A stretch of DNA of 64,000 nt from Lamellibrachia satsuma (Eukaryota > Annelida > Polychaeta > Sabellida > Siboglinidae): positions 18,075,500 through 18,139,499 of the forward strand of contig BSQZ01000001.1 of NCBI GenBank assembly GCA_033239005.1. Reading direction: 5' to 3'. The position numbers were made by a program, and so were the translations under genes. Position 1 is the stretch's first letter. Each line of letters opens with the position of its first letter. Of this stretch, positions 24,009 to 34,148 are shown piece after piece. Below the pieces are notes generated by a model, which saw only the letters and a program-made list of their open reading frames with translations, searched no databases and was not told the origin of the DNA.

Positions 24009-24485
24009 TCCTGTATTGTGTCGTCGGGTGTATTTTGTCTCTCAGCGGCATTGACCATCTTCCACGTTGCCTTCCATTCCAAGGCATATCGACTTGGAAC
24101 CACACCTCGTGCGGCGGGACAATCCAGTGTCAGATTCACCCGCTGTCGTTGTGTCATCTACTACGTAGTGATTCTGAGCTACTAATAGACATGTATCCAT
24201 TTCCTGCAGCAAGTTAACAATGAACAGCAGATACATCGCCCTCATCCAATACTGGCTGGGCGTGTCAGTTATATTAGCGATTACGTTTTCACGGACGGTG
24301 CCTATATCTACCATCACTGCGTGGTTTACTCGCCTCAATCTCAGATCTTCCCTCTAGCTCTACAGCACTGTCAAAGAATGCATTCCATACTCCTGGGTCG
24401 GCCCTATCTTGCTGCAGCTGGGCGATTGTAGTGGATGCCTCTTTGGCAGAGGTTACACTGTTTGGACTGTAGGAATGTAGCCAGA
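24003..24485 (-). pseudogene. hAT-family (ZMYM1-like/DUF4371-type) transposase relic
   Basis: Reading leftward, the segments SVTSAKEASTTIAQLQQ, ADPGVWNAFFDSAVELEG, then RENVIANITDTPSQYWMRAM and [15 protein letters not shown], then [18 protein letters not shown] match the order and spacing of the catalytic/insertion region of hAT-type transposases related to ZMYM1-like proteins. At least two frameshifts separate them. It is homologous to the relic at 36130-38163. It is cut at its 3' side by the (TA)n palindrome and abuts a CR1 fragment on its 5' side. Confidence 0.7.
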
Positions 24486-24945
24486 GGAAGCCGTATTCGT
24501 TCAAGCGTATCTATATCCTTCGTGCAATATGGTCTGCATATACAGTATTCTAAATGAAGTCTAACTATTGCTTTATACAAAGTTATAAATTGCACTTTTC
24601 CTTATATGTTATATTTCTCCTAATCAACGCAAGCATTTGATTACCCTTTGAAGCTACACTATTACAGTGATCTGAAACTTTCATATCACCACTTATTGTT
24701 ACTCCTAAGTCGTTTTCGTTTACGGTTGTACCTATAATACTATCTCCAATTTTATAGTTTACACCAAAGTTCCCGTGTCCTGTATGTAGGTATTGATATT
24801 TCCCAAAATTTAATAACATATGCCTTTTTTCAGACATTAAACTAATTTGTCTACATCGTTTTGCAAATGTTGCTTATCATCATCATTGTTAACCTTTCTA
24901 AACACTTTTGTGTCATCCGCAAATTTCAATACCAGAACGTGATTG
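24486..24945 (-). pseudogene. CR1-like LINE reverse transcriptase fragment
   Basis: On the minus strand, VLKFADDTKVFRKVNN (intact catalytic F-A-D-D) is followed by DKQHLQNDVDKL, a stop, LLNFGKYQYLHTGHGNFGVN, then ENDLGVTISGDMKVSDHC and ALIRRNITYKEK, then LYKAIVRLHLEYC. This is the palm-thumb part of a CR1/jockey-type RT. It aligns with the CR1-like element at 38.4-43.9 kb. It is truncated at both ends. Confidence 0.85.
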
Positions 24946-25689
24946 CGACGTCGCAGTTAGGTGCGGTCTTGACCGACATGAATTTATGTGACGGCGCATA
25001 AAGGATTTATGCCAGATAACAAGGCAATGAAGGCGATTTGAGGTTAGACCTTTTATAGTAGAGAGAGTATTAGCCTAATTACTCGCTCACGCGTAGGGAT
25101 ACACCAACCACGTGACCTAGAGCCAGCCTCTCTCGATTTCCAAGTCAGCTTGTGTCGTTGTGAGACCTTTGCGCCGCAAATATTTCCGAATATCTATTGT
25201 TACTGGTTAATCGTTATCGCTGAATTTGTTGATTTTATTGCAAGATAAGTTTTGTTGTTCGATTTATTGTTGCGTGATCTTATAAGGAGTTTTCGGAAGG
25301 GTGTTTCAGGTGAGTGTCTTCTGTGAAGGCTGACGCCGGACAACCGCTATTTTGTGAACTTCGACCCGTGAGCTAATCGTTGTTTACGCATATTCGGGGC
25401 GGGCGCGATACGACCGTTAGCAGTCGAATTGCACTATTAATTTGTCGATGGTTGCTAAACCGTTGGTTAGTTCTGGGAGACAGCCACGGGTATTTTTTTT
25501 GGGGCGTTTGGTCGCCTCGATCGAGGTAGGTTTTACGCAGTACCGTTGCGTTGAGATCTTCCGTCGTGATGGAGTTCATTACAATGCTCGGGGGAATTTC
25601 GAACTGTGGATGAGCGTGAAAAGTAGCTGTTTCGGGGCTATTAAGCGGGTACAGAGGCTGTAGTTACATCCTGGGGCTGGGGTGATGGT
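24946..25689. other. Unassigned region between CR1 fragment and hairpin array
   Basis: GC content rises relative to the surroundings and there are C-G-rich blocks (25320-25430), but no clear gene apart from the possible SGNH remnant. It may be the leader of an unidentified element. Confidence 0.35.
25442..25663 (+). pseudogene. Possible SGNH-hydrolase-like transposon protein remnant
   Basis: A 73-codon frame begins with RQPRVFFLG and ends with EIFRRDGVHYNARGNFELWM. The spacing of a P-x-V-x-x-L-G strand and a late D-G-V-H-x-(N/S)-x-x-G-N block recalls SGNH hydrolase-like proteins in transposable elements, with the middle deleted. It sits immediately upstream of the hairpin arrays and may be part of the same element. 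Assignment is tentative. Confidence 0.3.
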
Positions 25690-26235
25690 GTTGCCATAAT
25701 TTATGCTTATTACGCCAAGGGGTGGTCTTGGTGGTACATGATATTGCTCCCTTTGGACCAGTATAGTGTTCAGAGCATGTTCACTTTAATCTGTATTATT
25801 ACGCCATACAGTGGCGTTGTTGGCGTTATGATATTGGTCCCTACGGTGCACAGGGCTGGTTAAATTTCATTTGTCTCCTTGCACCTACGGTGGAGACAGT
25901 AGTTTTGGGATATTGGTCCCCACGGTGTATAGGGCACGTTAACCTTAATTTGTCTTATTAAGCCATACAGTGGAAATGGTCGGTATGTAATGGTACTTTA
26001 AAGTGTGTTATTCAGTCATACGGTGGAAATGGTCGAATTATGATATTGGTCCCTACGGTGTACAGGGCATGTTAATAATTGTCTTACTCAGCCAGACAGT
26101 GGAAATGGTCGCATTAGCATATTGGTCCCTATGGTGTACAGGGCATGTTAATATTTTGTCTTATTAGCCAGACGGTGAAAATGGTCGAGTTAGCATATTG
26201 GTCATATTGGCCCCTACAGTGTACAGGGTGTAGTA
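25690..26235 (+). repeat. Hairpin array I (CCCTACGGTGTACAGGG and CCATACAGTGGAAATGG types)
   Basis: Two kinds of small palindrome alternate in a diverged unit of roughly 75-90 bp. One is CCCT-ACGGTGTAC-AGGG (about 25840, 26050, 26127), usually after ATATTGGT. The other is CCAT-ACAGTGGAA-ATGG or near it (about 25962, 26016, 26091), usually after TTAAG or TTCAG. Other stems occur, such as ACGCCA-TACAG-TGGCGT near 25801 and GTCTCC-N13-GGAGAC near 25874. No protein frame spans it. Confidence 0.8.
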
Positions 26236-26939
26236 CGTATTATTAATAATGATCACGAAGGGTTGGTTTACCAAGTCGGGTATCGTGGTAGTATCATTAG
26301 TGAGATCATTGATCCGATATTCATTGATCTGACATACAATGGTAAATTGGCTACGGGGAGTATTAAACGTCTGACACAGTTAATTTTTTCGAGGAAATGT
26401 GATGTATAAACAAGTTTGTTAAGACATATTTTCGTATATTTTGTTCGTCATTCGTCGCCAGGTGGCCTTACTGGTACGACACATCTGTGCATTTGGTAAA
26501 TACGCCACATTTCGCTATATCGGACAACAATGTCTGCTACTGTTCGTAATAATCACCACAGGAAAGTAATTGAACTGCCTCGTGAGTTTTGTACATTTAA
26601 TGCGTTGTGTATTAATGTATTGTGAAACTTTTTAAAGGCGCTCTTTCTTTTAAGGCAAATTCCGGTGCTTGCCTCATTTCGAGAGCCACATTTCCATCGT
26701 TCGATATTGGTAATTCATTAATTGTAAACAACTACTTCTTACACATTCTCACTTATATTTATGAAATGACGGGCCATTGTTTCACTAGCGATCCTATGTG
26801 CAAAAGTGTTTTCAGCTTTGTGAAAGCGGCATATTGTATTAGTAATACTAGTATTACATATGGCACATTGTTGCTATTGAAAATGTTATTAAGAAAACTA
26901 GTTGTGGTTATTTCCATACGGTGTAAATAGAAAATAACA

Positions 26940-28200
26940 TTGGATAAGACATGCAGTGTAAATGGCACAAGTGTATTCCGCGCGGTGTAAACGGAGGAGT
27001 TTTTCTATTTTATGCGGTGTAAACGGGGAAATTGTATTAAGCCATGCAGCAAGAATATTAAAAATTTAACTAATCCGTGCGGTGGAAGCGAAAAATTTTT
27101 GTTAACCCATACTGTGAGTAAGCGGATGTAAATTTAGGTAATCCATGCAGTGATAGGGAGAAGTTTTGTTATTTCCATGCGGTGTAAATAAAAAGATAAC
27201 TTTTGCTAAGCCATGTGGTGTAAATGGCACAATTGTATTCCGTGCGGTGTAAACGGAAAGTGATATGGAGAAGTTCTGTTATTTCCATGCGGCGTAAATG
27301 GAAATTAACTTTCGTTAAGCCATGCGGTGTAAATGGCACAATTGTATTCCGTGCGGTATAAACGGAGCAGTTTCTGTAGTCCGTGCGGTGAAAACGGAAA
27401 GTGATATGGAGAAGTTCTGTTATTTCCATGCGGCGTAAATTGAAATTAACTTTTGGTAAGCCATGCTATGTAAATGGCACAATTGTATTCCGTGCTGTAT
27501 AAACGGAACAGTTTCTGTAGTCCGTGCGGTGAAAACGGAAAGTGATATGGAGAAGTTCTGTTATTTCCATGCGGTGTAAATTGAAATTAACTTTTGGTAA
27601 GCCATGCGGTGTAAATGGAACAGTTGTATTCCGTGCGACAAACGGAGCAGTTTCGGTAGTCCGTGCGGTGTACACGGAGATGGTGGGTTAACCCATGCAA
27701 TAGTGAGTAAGCGGGTGTATATTTGGGTAATCAATGCAGTGATATAGACACGTTTTGTTATTTCCATGCGGTGTAAATAAAAAGATAAATTTTGTTAAAC
27801 CATGCAGTGTAAATGGCACAATTGTATTCCGTGCGGTGTAAGGGAAAAGTGATTTGGAGAAGATTTGTTATTTCCATGCTGTGTAAATGGAAGATAACTT
27901 TTGTTACGCCATGCGGTGTAAATGGCACAATTGTATTCCGTGCTGTGAAACAGAGGAGTTTCTATATTCCATGCTGTGAAGTGGAAAAATTACTGAAATG
28001 TTACCAATCCGTGCAGACGAGACGGAACAGTTTTGTTACACCTTGCAGGGAGAAAACGAATGTAAATATGTTTTGTTTTGTTATGTCCATGCATTGTAAT
28101 TGGAAGATAAGTTTTATTAAGGCATGCAGTGTAAATGGCACAATTATAGAACCTGTTATATTCCGTGCGGCAAATGGATAAGTTTTTGCATTCCATGTAC
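26940..28200 (+). repeat. Hairpin array II (TTCCGT/ACGGAA and CCAT/ATGG stems, loop GCGGTGTAA)
   Basis: At least twenty short palindromes share the loop GCGGTGTAA or a one- or two-base variant. Stems include TTCCGT/ACGGAA (about 27238, 27487), GCCAT/ATGGC (about 27209, 27319, 27908), TTTCCAT/ATGGAAA (about 27281) and TCCGT/ACGGA (about 27380, 27659). Linkers of 15-40 bp such as CACAATTGTA and GTGATATGGAGAAGTTCTGT recur, so a larger unit of about 180 bp is also tandemly repeated. Minus-strand open frames here are by-products. Confidence 0.85.
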
Positions 28201-29611
28201 TGATAAAATGCATGAAAACGTGTGTCTGTCACCAAACAAAGAGTGTGTACTGTAGACAGGTTGCACAAAAGGAAGAATGTTTAAATATGGAGTTACTAAT
28301 TGCCGATTCAGATGTGGCTACAGCCGTGCATGACAGTTACATGCTCCAACATAGAATCACACGAATAAATCAAAACGGCTGCTTGCCTCATGTTGCGTGC
28401 GTTTGACTTAGAGCATTGTCTGTGTCAGGCTAGTTAACATTATATTGTTAGATATAGTTTATTGATTCCATCTAGTCAACAAGAGCATTACATTTTAAGC
28501 GCCGCTATTATTTAAGCTTTGTAACCGTCTCCTTTAGGAGGTATCCTATAACTGATCTACTATATATCAAAAATGCCAAATAAATGTACATTTTAATGTT
28601 GTGCGATAACGTTTGATGTGCACCAGCTGTTACGCTACTTGATGATTAATAAGATATTTAGTTGTCAATAAATATATTTTTTTCAACTTTTCATTTGTTA
28701 AAATTGCCAGAAAGAGCATATGGGTAAGTTAAAAATAAGCATATTTTTGTATGTAAATCAACGTTAATTTTCATAAATGTCTATTCATCACGTCTCAATA
28801 CCCATGTCATGATGTGTGCAGTTCTTTGTAAGTGTACGGACACAATGAGATGGTGATATGCAAGTCTAACCGTAGCTAACCCCATATCTAACTAACCCCA
28901 TCCATAGCTAACACCATCTCTAAATAACCCCTTCCCTAACTAACCCTAACCACGAAGTGGTTTAGAGAACATACATTCATCCGCAAAGGCACAGGTTCAT
29001 AGGAAAAGTGAACAATTTGCTTGGAAAGGACAGACAGCAGTAACAATCACGAATAGCTTGGTACAGACCGGATGCCAGAATTGACATTTTGTCAAAATTA
29101 GGGGGTATGTCACCAGTTTGTGAGGGAGCAGGTAGCTGTTTTGCACCAGAACAGTCATTGGTGATATTTGTTATGTGGCTGAGTGCATTGGTAATATTGT
29201 GTAACACATTTGGACAGAATAGTTGTATGTTGGTTGTGTCACTGCCACAGGAAGCATTGCGTAGATGAGCATTTTCAAATGTGGCCGCAACGGGTATCTG
29301 GTCATGTGATACCCTTTATGGTGGCGTATCCAAATCAAGCAGTACGCCATGTACCCTATCAAGTGAAAACAGTCACGCCAAAAAAAATTTAACAAGTCTG
29401 ACACATTGAAAATCACTCAAAACCCAAAGTTGCGCCATATTTGGTTAAAAATCAAATAATTATATAAATATTAATTTGAAAATAAATAGTTGGTATATTT
29501 AAAGAGACGGTAAGTAGGTTTCATTGGTTCGCAATGCTCTTATAAATCTAGTGTACATGGTGTATGATTTTAAGTGTCAAAATTTACCTATAATTAAATT
29601 ATGTGACTGGT
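28201..29611. other. No gene recognised
   Basis: A run of CTAACCCC/CTAACCCTAACC-like motifs lies at about 28868-28950. The rest is AT-rich. Open frames at 28977-29416 on - have no recognised motif. Confidence 0.4.
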
Positions 29612-29783
29612 TTTCAGCTAATAACTCCGCCATTGTCGGTCCCAAGCCCGGATGAGAAAGGATGAGGGCTGTGCGTGAGGTTAGCACCCTCACCATGTAA
29701 GAAAAACTCAAGCTACAGAAACCAATACCAAAGAACAATACGTCAATGGTGCGAGGAGTGAAGTAACCCAGGAAACTGGGATC

Positions 29784-30158
29784 ATGAAGGATGACAGCCA
29801 AACCCGGTCGGGAGCTGACACCCCGAGAGCGGAGCTCCTCAAGCCGAAAAACAAGATACGAGTGGGCTCCTGGAACGTGAGAACACTGTATCAAGCAGGA
29901 AAGCTTCAGCAAGTACTGCGGGAGATGGAAAATTACAAAGTGGAACTTTTATGTGTGAGCGAGGCTAGATGGATAGACTCAGGGAAGAGGATCCTGTCCT
30001 CGGGACACGCCATACTTTATTCTGGCCGATCAGATAACCAGCACAGAGGTGGAGTTGCCATCATTGTGACGAGAACGGTGGAAAAACTCTGCTGGAGTGG
30101 AAGCCAATCAACGACAGACTACTCAAGGCAAGATTCAATTCCAAGTTTGCAAAGCTGA
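29784..30158 (+). pseudogene. RTE-like LINE, endonuclease N-terminal part
   Basis: The frame includes IRVGSWNVRTLYQAGK, LLCVSEARWIDSGKR and HRGGVAIIVT, the first catalytic blocks of an AP-like endonuclease (N of SWNVRT, E of VSEARW). The reading frame shifts near 30095, after VEKLCW; the homologous continuation (KPINDRLLKARFNSKFAKL) is in the frame of the next segment. Confidence 0.85.
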
Positions 30159-30160
30159 CA

Positions 30161-31759
30161 GTGATCGCATGCTATGCACTAACAGAGGATGCAGAGGAGA
30201 AGATCAAGGATGAGTTCTATGTCCAGTTGGAGGAGGAAATCCGGACAACACCTCGGCATGATGTACTCATGGTGGTAGGAGACCTAAACGCAAGAGTTGG
30301 AAAGGAAAACACAGGAAGAGAAAGAACCGTGGGCACCGAGGACTTTGGATGCATAAACAACAACGGCGAGAGACTCTCTGACCTATGTGTTGAGAATAAC
30401 CTAGTCATAGGTGGAACTCTATTCAAGCACATAAACATTCACAAAACCACCTGGAGGTCCCCAGTTAACAACACTGTCAGCCAGATCGACCATGTGATAG
30501 TCAATCAGAAGTGGAGACGATCACTTCAGGACGTTAGAGACAGACGCGGAGTTGATGTGGGGAGTGACCATGTGCTGGTAGTGGCAACATTGTCCTTGAA
30601 GCTGCGGAAGACACAAAGAAGAGAAGAGAGACAACGGCGATTTGACACAGGAAAGTTAAAGAACCCAAATACAGAGAAAGCTTTCCAGCTGGTCTTAAAA
30701 AACCGCTTTCGCATACTCCAAGAGGAACAAGAATTGAACATCAACAGTTTCAATCAGGCACTGATGGAAACAAGCAAGAAACTTTTAGGGTACAGAAGAA
30801 AAAAGAAGGAGGAATGGATCAAGTCAGACACATGGATAACAATTGATGAAAGAAAAGCAACAAAAAAGAAGCTAAACGACGCCAAATCTCAACGACTGAA
30901 GGAACAGCTGCAGAGTAGATACTCAGAACTCGACAAAGAAGTCAAAAGGAAGACGGGAGCAGATAAGAGAGCCTTCATCGAAAATCTGGCTGATGAAGCA
31001 GAAGCAGCAGCACAGACACAGAACATGGCCACACTGTACACGATAACCAAAACGCTGACTGGCGGTTTTAAAAATAGTGATATTCCAGTGAAAGATGTGG
31101 ATGGAAATGTTTTCACCTGTGAAGTAAAACAGACCCAGAGATGGAAAACACACTTCGAGACCATCCTCAACAAGGAAGCACCAAGAAATCAAGCAGAAAT
31201 TCCAGAAAGCAAAGAGGACCTGAAGGTCAACACAGACCCACCATCTGAAGAAGTGAGAAAAGCAACCAGGACCATGAAGTCTGGGAAAGCACCGGGTGCA
31301 GACTGTGTAAGTGCAGAGATGTTGAAAGCTGGAGGAGAAGTCACCATGGGAGCCTTGACAGAGATCTTTGAAGGAATATGGGAGACGGAAGAAACACCAG
31401 GCGACTGGAAGATGGGGCTGATCGTCAAACTACCAAAGAAAGGAGATCTTAGCCTTTGCAAAAACTGGAGAATGATCACTCTGTTGTCTATCACTAGCAA
31501 AGTTTTCAGCAGGGTGATCCTTGACAGAATTTCAGAAGCCCTTGACCCACTGTTACGCAATGAACAGGCAGGTTTTAGGAAAAGAAAATCCTGTGGGGAC
31601 CACATATTTACCTTAAGGCAGATCCTGGAGCAGTGCCAGGAATGGAACACGCCATTCTACGCAAACTTTGTCGATTTTGAAAAGGCTTTCGACAGCATTC
31701 ACAGAGACTCTCTCTGGCGTATACTCCGGCTCTATGGAAGCCCCCCCCCAAGATTGTGA
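30161..31759 (+). pseudogene. RTE-like LINE, endonuclease C-terminal part and reverse transcriptase
   Basis: Contains VVGDLNARVGKE (endonuclease D-x-N), a QIDHVIV strand and the late SDH motif (VDVGSDHVLVVATLSLK), then a lysine-rich linker and RT blocks: KSGKAPGADCVSAEMLKAG, GLIVKLPKKGD, NWRMITLLSITSKVFSRVI, EQAGFRKRKSCGDHIFTLR and [20 protein letters not shown]. The frame is lost at a C-run (31741-31749) after RLYG, an indel. Confidence 0.9.
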
Positions 31760-31890
31760 GCATAATCAAACTGCTATATGGCGATTTCAGGACCAAGGTC
31801 ATTTGCGGCCAATACCTGACAGAAGATTTTGAAATCAAGACCGGAGTGAAACAAGGATGAATACTATCCCCCTTCCTCTTCTGCCTCGGG

Positions 31891-32760
31891 ATGGACTGGG
31901 TCATGAAGGAAACAGCACTAGGAGACAAAAGCGGCATCATATGGACCTTCACAGAAACATTAGGTGATCTAGACTATGCAGACGACATATCTCTTCTGTC
32001 GCACCGCTACAGTGACATCCAAAGAAAAAGCGATGAACTTGCAAGAAATGCCGAAAAGATTGGGCTACAGATAAACATAAACAAAACAAAGATGCTGCGA
32101 AACAACAGTCAAACAGCAGACCCCATCACGATTGGAGGAAAGGATATTGAAGAGGTGACCGAGTTCACCTACCTTGGGGCCAAGGTGTCAACAGATGGAA
32201 ACTCAGAGTCTGAGATTAAGGCAAGAATTAGAAAGGCAAGAGGGGCATTTGCGGCACTGAAGAATATCTGGAAGACAAACAAGATCAGCAACAGAACAAA
32301 GATCCGCCTGTTCAAGAGCAACATCCTAAGTGTGCTACTATATGCGGCGGAATCATGGAAAGTTATCAAAAGCATATACCAGATGCTGGAAATTTTCCAA
32401 GACAAGTGCCTCAGGAAGATACTGCGAATCTACTGGCCGAACAAAATCTCCAACACGGATCTCCATGAAAGAACAGGTATGCAGCCCATCTCTCTCTCTC
32501 TCGAGGTTAAACGCCGCAGATGGAAATGGATCGGACATGTCTGCAGAATGCCACTAACATCCATTCCAAGAGTGGCCATGCGCTGGACCCCTGGTGGCAA
32601 GAGAGCGAGGGGGAGACCCAAGGAGACGTGGAGGAGATCAGTAGAGCGGGAGATGAAGGCTCTCGGGTGGAGTTGGGGCCAGATGAAGCTTGCAATGGAC
32701 AGGCAACATTGGCGTTCTTTGGTGTCGGCCTTATGTATGATCCCGCACGAAGAGGATTAA
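31891..32760 (+). pseudogene. RTE-like LINE, reverse transcriptase catalytic and C-terminal part
   Basis: Before this start, the same frame reads GVKQG, then a TGA at 31858-31860 where C is expected, then ILSPFLFCLGMDWVMK. The catalytic Y-A-D-D is intact in LDYADDISLLSH. Thumb and tail follow: FTYLGAKVSTDG, VLLYAAESWKV, WKWIGHVCRMP, GRPKETWRRSVEREMKALGW and a terminal DRQHWRSLVSALC. The stop merges into the (TAAG)n tail. Confidence 0.9.
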
Positions 32761-32926
32761 GTAAGTAAGTTTCAGCTAATATTACGGGCCTGGCATTGTT
32801 CTGATTTGGCTGTGAAACAAATAATAATGATGTGACAAGCAGGAGTGTTCCATAATGGATTTGTATATATGTTGTGCCACAACTTGGCATAAAATTGGAC
32901 ATTTTCTCATAAAAAAGTTCCTATTT

Positions 32927-33186
32927 GGGATCATGCCTCAGTTTCGCCCCAAGGCACGCGTGCGTAGTAATTCATGCAGAAATTGATAAACATTGACGGG
33001 TATGGCACGTTCAGGCATTTTAAAAGAGTTAGAAGTAAGGGACTTTGACTAAACTCGATCAGTATGTCAATGAGATGATGACAAAGGCAGGTAAAAAGTT
33101 TCAGAATTTTTGATGATCTCGTTTTCTTATAATCGTGCAAAACGTTAACATGGTCGCCAATGGGAAACGTAACAGTGGTTGAACCC
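32927..33186 (+). mobile_element. Interspersed repeat copy B
   Basis: Shares most of its length with 20847-21290 but lacks that copy's 190-bp extra segment. It begins GGGATCATGCCTCAG and ends near GGGAAACGTAACAG. Not coding. Confidence 0.7.
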
Positions 33187-33941
33187 TGTATTAGGGTTTT
33201 CGTAGCCATGTCTAGTCATTGTAATCCGTGGCAAGAACAGTCGTAGGAGGCACATATCCGTGAGTTGCCATCCTGACCTATGTGTTACATCTTTCACAAT
33301 ACTATGAAAACATAGGCAACAGTTGAAGCTGAATTTATTTTCAATGCATGCAGTATTGCATGTCACTCGTGTCATTAAAAAAATTATTTACACATTATTC
33401 TCTCTTCAATATAACGTATTATATGAATGGCTGCTTATATTAAGTGATCAAATATATGACACTGAATATTGTACTGGTCATTCACTGCTGTGACTATTAC
33501 ATCATTGCAGGCGCATTACCCTACTCAAAATGCCCCCTGGCAGACCTGTTCATTTGAACACCAACTCGACGTCTTTGGGAAACATTAGTGATCGTATTAG
33601 CCCTAGATATGCGTCTGAATATAATTTATATACTATGCACAATTTTGCATTGTGTGACATATTATCGTTCGCTTTGATTTAGTAATGTGTCACATGGTTA
33701 AGCGGGGAAATGTTATAGACTGAGTAATCTTCTTGGATATCAAATCGGCACCTCGCTGATTGCTGTCCGAATTCCGGTCCTGCGTCTTGTGGAACTGTTC
33801 GTGACGCCATATTCCGTTTGTCAGTTAGTATTTCGGCGGTAGATCTGGTTAACGTAAAACAAAAAATCAGTTTCCGAAATATTTCTATTATGGCATGTAT
33901 AAAAAGTAGCGCTTATTACATTAATATGTTTTTCAAAAAAA
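33187..33941. other. 3' flank of the MS4A-like gene; no other gene seen
   Basis: AT-rich. A TTTATT (AATAAA on the minus strand) near 33333 could serve as polyadenylation signal for the minus-strand gene, about 600 bp beyond its stop. Nothing else is recognised. Confidence 0.3.
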
Positions 33942-34148
33942 TTAAGACACACATTGAAAGTTACACTGGCCAATATTACCTTCACAGGACACACGATTCC
34001 CATAACATGGCGCAGTCGATGCGGCTTCCGGCCCAGAGTACGGATGGCATAACAGGCCTTGGGGAGAATGTTGTTGTAGCGGCATTTGTGCAGGATTCAC
34101 TCTAGTCATGTTGGCTTGTCCGGTCGGCACATGATGTGTGAGGACAAC
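33942..34148 (-). CDS. MS4A-like gene A exon 5 (cytoplasmic tail)
   Basis: The acceptor is CGGTTGCAG. 68 codons and a TAA stop. Contains [13 protein letters not shown] and a Cys-rich end. An internal GAAG|GTAATA could act as an alternative donor, so the last 12 residues are less certain. Tails diverge quickly in this family, so support rests on phase and position. Confidence 0.6.
   Translation of the reverse strand, partial: VVLTHHVPTGQANMTRVNPAQMPLQQHSPQGLLCHPYSGPEAASTAPCYGNRVSCEGNIGQCNFQCVS

Larger units (their letters stand above)
29624..32769 (+). mobile_element. RTE-like APE-type LINE, near full length, 12-bp target duplication
   Basis: TTTCAGCTAATA at 29612-29623 and 32770-32781 is an exact target-site duplication bracketing the element. 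The order is a 5' leader, an AP-endonuclease domain, a reverse transcriptase, a C-terminal region with a G-R-P-K-x-T-W motif, and a short (TAAG)n tail. That architecture and the simple-repeat tail suit RTE-like elements, though clade assignment would need an RT phylogeny. It is inactivated by two frameshifts and one nonsense change, but is otherwise little decayed, so it is fairly young. Confidence 0.9.

Noticed and set aside
26759..26968. Short overlapping frames on both strands near 26.6-27.0 kb
   Set aside because: No motif, no splice context; adjacent to the hairpin array and AT-rich.
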